This document shows positions 4,285 through 6,058 of a stretch of 6,058 nt of DNA, piece after piece. Every line of letters starts with the position of its first letter. Within the stretch, counting starts at the first letter, position 1. The DNA comes from Moraxellaceae bacterium (GTDB lineage Bacteria > Pseudomonadota > Gammaproteobacteria > Pseudomonadales > Ketobacteraceae), in the NCBI GenBank assembly GCA_002402125.1, contig NVVG01000013.1, forward strand, positions 23,518-29,575. The letters are read 5' to 3'. A program made the position numbers and the translations under genes. The notes under the pieces are model-generated. The model had not been told where the DNA came from. It was given only the letters and a program-made list of their open reading frames with translations, and did not search any database.

Positions 4285-5184
4285 TTAACGGGTGCGCTCT
4301 ATCCAATCTATAGAATAGTCCGCGATAGACTCCCAGCCAGCAGATAAAACACCATAATGATTGAGGTCCGGATATTGTACATAATCTGTAATTCCAGGCG
4401 TTTTGTCGTATTTATTAAAGTTAGCCCTATTGAGGCTAGCGGGAATCATATGATCATTGTTACCAGCAACAAACAATAGCGGTGTCCTGCTCTGCTTATA
4501 ATCGATACTAGCCGCCGTTGTTAAAGTCCCGCGCGCAATACGTCTGCCTTCCGGCACCATGTAGGTTTCGTAAAGAGTCTCCTGGTCTCTTAGTGCATCA
4601 CCATTAGTGAATGCAAATTGAAATTGTTTAAATGTCATCACTAGCGGTGTTGAAATATTCCCGGTTAATCCCGAGGCATTACTTCTTAGAAAATTAGGGT
4701 CGACAGAAATCAGCCCGAAAGGCGGTGCAGAACTAATCGCTATACCACCGGCAGCCAGCCCTTCTTGTACCAGCACCTGTGTAATAATCCCCCCCATGGA
4801 ATGACCAATCAATATCGGCAGCTCATCCAGTGTCGCTAGAAAAGTTCGATAGTGTTCGATGACCTCCTCCAGCTTTAAAGCTCCCAACGCTTCATCAGGA
4901 TGAATGGCATTTAGCTCCTCGATAGTAGAGCCATGTAGGGGCCAAGCTGGACTATAGGTGTCATAGCCCAGTGCGTCGAAATAGCCTACCCAGCTCTGCC
5001 AGACTTTTGGCGTTGAATACATACCATGGATAAAAACTACCGTATTGCTTTCGCCTATGGTGGTGTAGTCAGAATCACGCGGACCTTCGATTTCTAAAGG
5101 CCCACCTCCACAAGCAGATAGTAGGAACGCAAAAGCAATAGCGAATAAAGATATTTGCACACGAGAACATATGTTGACCAACAT
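4285..5184 (-). CDS. Alpha/beta-hydrolase lipoprotein (putative lipase/esterase)
   Basis: A 299-residue protein; ATG at 5184 is preceded by AGGAG (5194-5198) with a 9-nt gap. The N-terminus has hydrophobic residues 11-22, then the lipobox LSA-Cys25. Gly at +2 favours the outer membrane in gammaproteobacteria, so the mature enzyme is probably a surface or periplasmic lipoprotein. The hydrolase core has the oxyanion-side FIHGMYST (His53-Gly54), nucleophile elbow GHSMGG (Ser129), acid Asp244 in AGNNDHMIP, and His276 in DLNHYGV, a complete Ser-Asp-His triad. The lid region (about 155-215) is typical for lipases or esterases acting on acyl esters. Substrate is not determinable. The SDR gene follows downstream, so a joint role in degrading ester or alcohol substrates is possible, but this is inference from position only. 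Confidence 0.92.
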   Translation of the reverse strand: MLVNICSRVQISLFAIAFAFLLSACGGGPLEIEGPRDSDYTTIGESNTVVFIHGMYSTPKVWQSWVGYFDALGYDTYSPAWPLHGSTIEELNAIHPDEALGALKLEEVIEHYRTFLATLDELPILIGHSMGGIITQVLVQEGLAAGGIAISSAPPFGLISVDPNFLRSNASGLTGNISTPLVMTFKQFQFAFTNGDALRDQETLYETYMVPEGRRIARGTLTTAASIDYKQSRTPLLFVAGNNDHMIPASLNRANFNKYDKTPGITDYVQYPDLNHYGVLSAGWESIADYSIDWIERTR

Positions 5185-5329
5185 ATTATTAAACTCCTTT
5201 TGAATTATTATTGTAATTATTTCTCTGCAGTGTATCGTTTTTGTTACTATTAGGCTATGTCAAAAGAGACAAATAACCGAATAACATATACCTGCTGAGT
5301 ACAAATACCTAAATACCAGGAGAGGCACC

Positions 5330-5369
5330 CTCTAATGGCTATGAAAAATATACTAACCCGTCATTAGAG
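5330..5369. repeat. Inverted repeat CTCTAATG / CATTAGAG
   Basis: Perfect 8-bp arms at 5330-5337 and 5362-5369 enclose a 24-nt loop that contains TACTAAC. GTTAGTA lies on the minus strand, but neither side has the 5-nt spacer layout of a normal-length attC. Confidence 0.45.
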
Positions 5370-5401
5370 ACACTGCTCAATTTATCGTTATACCAACATT
5401 C

Positions 5402-5453
5402 GTAAGTAGTTCTTTTAAATGGTAAAATAAGAATCCATTTTACCATTGCTTAC
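5402..5453. repeat. Long hairpin AATGGTAAAAT / ATTTTACCATT
   Basis: Perfect 11-bp arms at 5418-5428 and 5437-5447 enclose an 8-nt loop. Outer arms GTAAG (5402-5406) and CTTAC (5449-5453) also pair, leaving an 11-nt bulge on one side only. It may form in RNA or single-stranded DNA. Function unknown. Confidence 0.6.
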
Positions 5454-5465
5454 AATAAGACCCCC

Positions 5466-5520
5466 GGGTAGATTCATGCTGCATATATAAAAAAGTGGGC
5501 AGGAAACTCTTTGTCTACCC
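5466..5520. repeat. Inverted repeat GGGTAGA / TCTACCC
   Basis: Perfect 7-bp arms at 5466-5472 and 5514-5520 lie 41 nt apart, with a CCCGGG palindrome (5463-5468) overlapping the left arm. A long loop makes a structure less certain. Confidence 0.35.
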
Positions 5521-5617
5521 CACGTTGTATCATAGATAACGTTAAGCACCCTGCGTAGATTGCAGGTCTTCCTTTTCGGTATTCACGAGGCCCCAAATCC
5601 ACATATATCGTCTTTTT

Positions 5618-5842
5618 CCCTCACCTATTCCGCGCTTCGATTAGCCAATTGTTCTTTGCATCCACCACAGCTACATCATTACCTTCCCTGAACTCAATCA
5701 GTATCCCAACCCGCCCTTCTACCCTGCCTCGACGCTTCACAGTGTATTTATTACCTGTGCAGGGGCAGAGCATTAGTGTTTCAGGTTTAGCCTGTGATGG
5801 TTTTGTGAATGCTATCCAACCCATCTATTTTCTCACTCCATC
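5618..5842 (-). repeat. Direct repeat, copy 2 (67-codon gene unit)
   Basis: Second copy of the unit at 1931-2153, same orientation. It ends at CATCAA where copy 1 has CATTAA. The base that would be the conserved G of the G^TT cassette edge is T on the minus strand here. No attC follows its stop codon. Confidence 0.9.
5621..5824 (-). CDS. Conserved small protein of unknown function, copy 2 (67 aa)
   Basis: Differs from copy 1 only by Ile instead of Val at residue 62. It keeps the Cys-Pro-Cys motif (20-22), the basic stretch and the WL-EARNR end. ATG at 5824 is preceded by GGAG with an 11-nt gap, two bases longer than in copy 1. It begins immediately after the TAG of an upstream short frame in the same reading phase, so translational coupling is possible. 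Unlike copy 1, its stop codon is not followed by a recognisable attC, so it may have lost mobility. Function unknown. Confidence 0.78.
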   Translation of the reverse strand: MGWIAFTKPSQAKPETLMLCPCTGNKYTVKRRGRVEGRVGILIEFREGNDVAVVDAKNNWLIEARNR

Positions 5843-5965
5843 AAATACAAATACAAATTTTTGTGGAGCATGCACTATTCCTGTTCTCTTAACAACGTCA
5901 TTTCCTTCCACTTTAATTGTTATTGAGTCTTGTTTAGAGCCATTAAAGTAAACACTTAATCTTCG
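5825..5965 (-). pseudogene. Short 5'-incomplete reading frame upstream of copy 2
   Basis: An in-frame stretch of 46 codons reads RRLSVYFNGSKQDSITIK, VEGNDVVKRTGIV, HAPQKFVFVFDGVRK and then TAG. The beta-strand-like alternation is protein-like. No ATG occurs in frame; the first possible start is GTG at 5911, without a ribosome site. It lies just inside the cassette that begins at 5980, so it looks like the 3' end of a truncated gene, or a cassette gene with a non-standard start. No family recognised. Confidence 0.35.
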
Positions 5966-5974
5966 CTAAAGCGG

Positions 5975-6049
5975 ATATAACGCCCGTATAAAAGTCGAAG
6001 CGCTAGCGACGTCCAGAACGTAGGGCGATATTTGATGCATTTGTTATGT
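5975..6049 (-). other. attC recombination site at the right edge
   Basis: On the minus strand the order is R'' ACATAAC (6049-6043), 5-nt spacer AAATG, L'' CATCAAATATCG (6037-6026), a 28-nt loop segment, L' CGACTTTTATA (5997-5987), 5-nt spacer CGGGC, and R' GTTATAT (5981-5975). L'' is one base longer than L'; removing the C after CAT aligns the arms with eight standard pairs and two wobbles out of eleven. Length is 75 nt, well inside the attC range. The core sites keep AAC/GTT but not the full RYYYAAC/GTTRRRY consensus. It belongs to a cassette whose gene lies beyond the window, and starts the next one at 5980. Confidence 0.65.
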
Positions 6050-6058
6050 TTCTGTATT

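Larger units (their letters stand above)
5185..5617. other. 433-bp non-coding stretch rich in inverted repeats
   Basis: No gene is seen on either strand. Besides the hydrolase leader (5185-5270), it contains the repeats listed separately at 5330-5369, 5402-5453 and 5466-5520. Two smaller ones are AGAGG/CCTCT (5321-5333) and a CCTGC/GCAGG hairpin near 5550-5566. It separates the second 67-codon gene from the hydrolase gene. Confidence 0.6.

Noticed and set aside
5232..5263. Promoter for the hydrolase gene with TTGACA (5258-5263, minus strand)
   Set aside because: The -35 match is perfect but no acceptable -10 hexamer lies 16-18 nt away; the nearest candidate, CGATAC, is 20 nt away.
5351..5393. 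A 43-nt attC before the hydrolase (GTATAAC to GTTAGTA)
   Set aside because: A possible ATT(G)AG arm exists, but the site is shorter than known functional attC sites and no TACTAAC inverse core follows the hydrolase gene.
1..6058. tRNA, rRNA, CRISPR arrays and transposase genes
   Set aside because: No cloverleaf, rRNA-like segment, regularly spaced short repeat or recognisable transposase or integrase reading frame was seen on either strand.

Overview
The window looks like part of the chromosome of a marine-type gammaproteobacterium with moderate GC. This is inferred from gene style only: a group II truncated haemoglobin with His at CD1, a lipoprotein alpha/beta hydrolase and an SDR. No marker gene fixes the taxon. 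Its most informative property is that at least part of it is a cassette array of a chromosomal integron, read on the minus strand. Two attC-like recombination sites (1274-1387 and 5975-6049) have the full R''/5-nt spacer/L''...L'/5-nt spacer/R' layout, each with one extra base in L''. A third, weaker one is at 1821-1925. The integrase gene and attI are not in the window. If the orientation call is right, they lie beyond the right edge.

Layout, left to right. (1) 1-662: 3' part of a plus-strand gene ending in a NifU/NFU-type Fe-S domain, probably chromosomal backbone just past the array end. (2) 743-1279: minus-strand membrane protein gene with a cassette-like 5' boundary. (3) 1280-1826: a compact cassette carrying a group II truncated haemoglobin, the best-defined cassette here. 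(4) 1827-2155: a small cassette with a 67-codon gene of unknown function. (5) 2156-3206: about 1 kb with no complete large gene, holding short or decayed reading frames, several strong inverted repeats and one textbook plus-strand terminator (3049-3078). (6) 3207-5184: two minus-strand genes, a lipoprotein alpha/beta hydrolase followed by an SDR oxidoreductase, with no recognisable attC around either. (7) 5185-5617: non-coding and hairpin-rich. (8) 5618-5842: a second copy of the 67-codon gene, a direct repeat of (4) exactly 3687 bp away. (9) 5843-6058: a short 5'-incomplete reading frame, then the right-hand attC.

How it fits together. The haemoglobin and 67-codon cassettes have little leader sequence, a Shine-Dalgarno close to the cassette edge and a stop codon near the attC, as mobile cassettes do. 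The two 67-codon copies differ at six bases, five of them silent, so this unknown small protein appears to be maintained by selection. The hydrolase and SDR lie between the two copies and look like an attC-less insertion or an old cassette block. The direct repeats could allow that block to be lost by homologous recombination.
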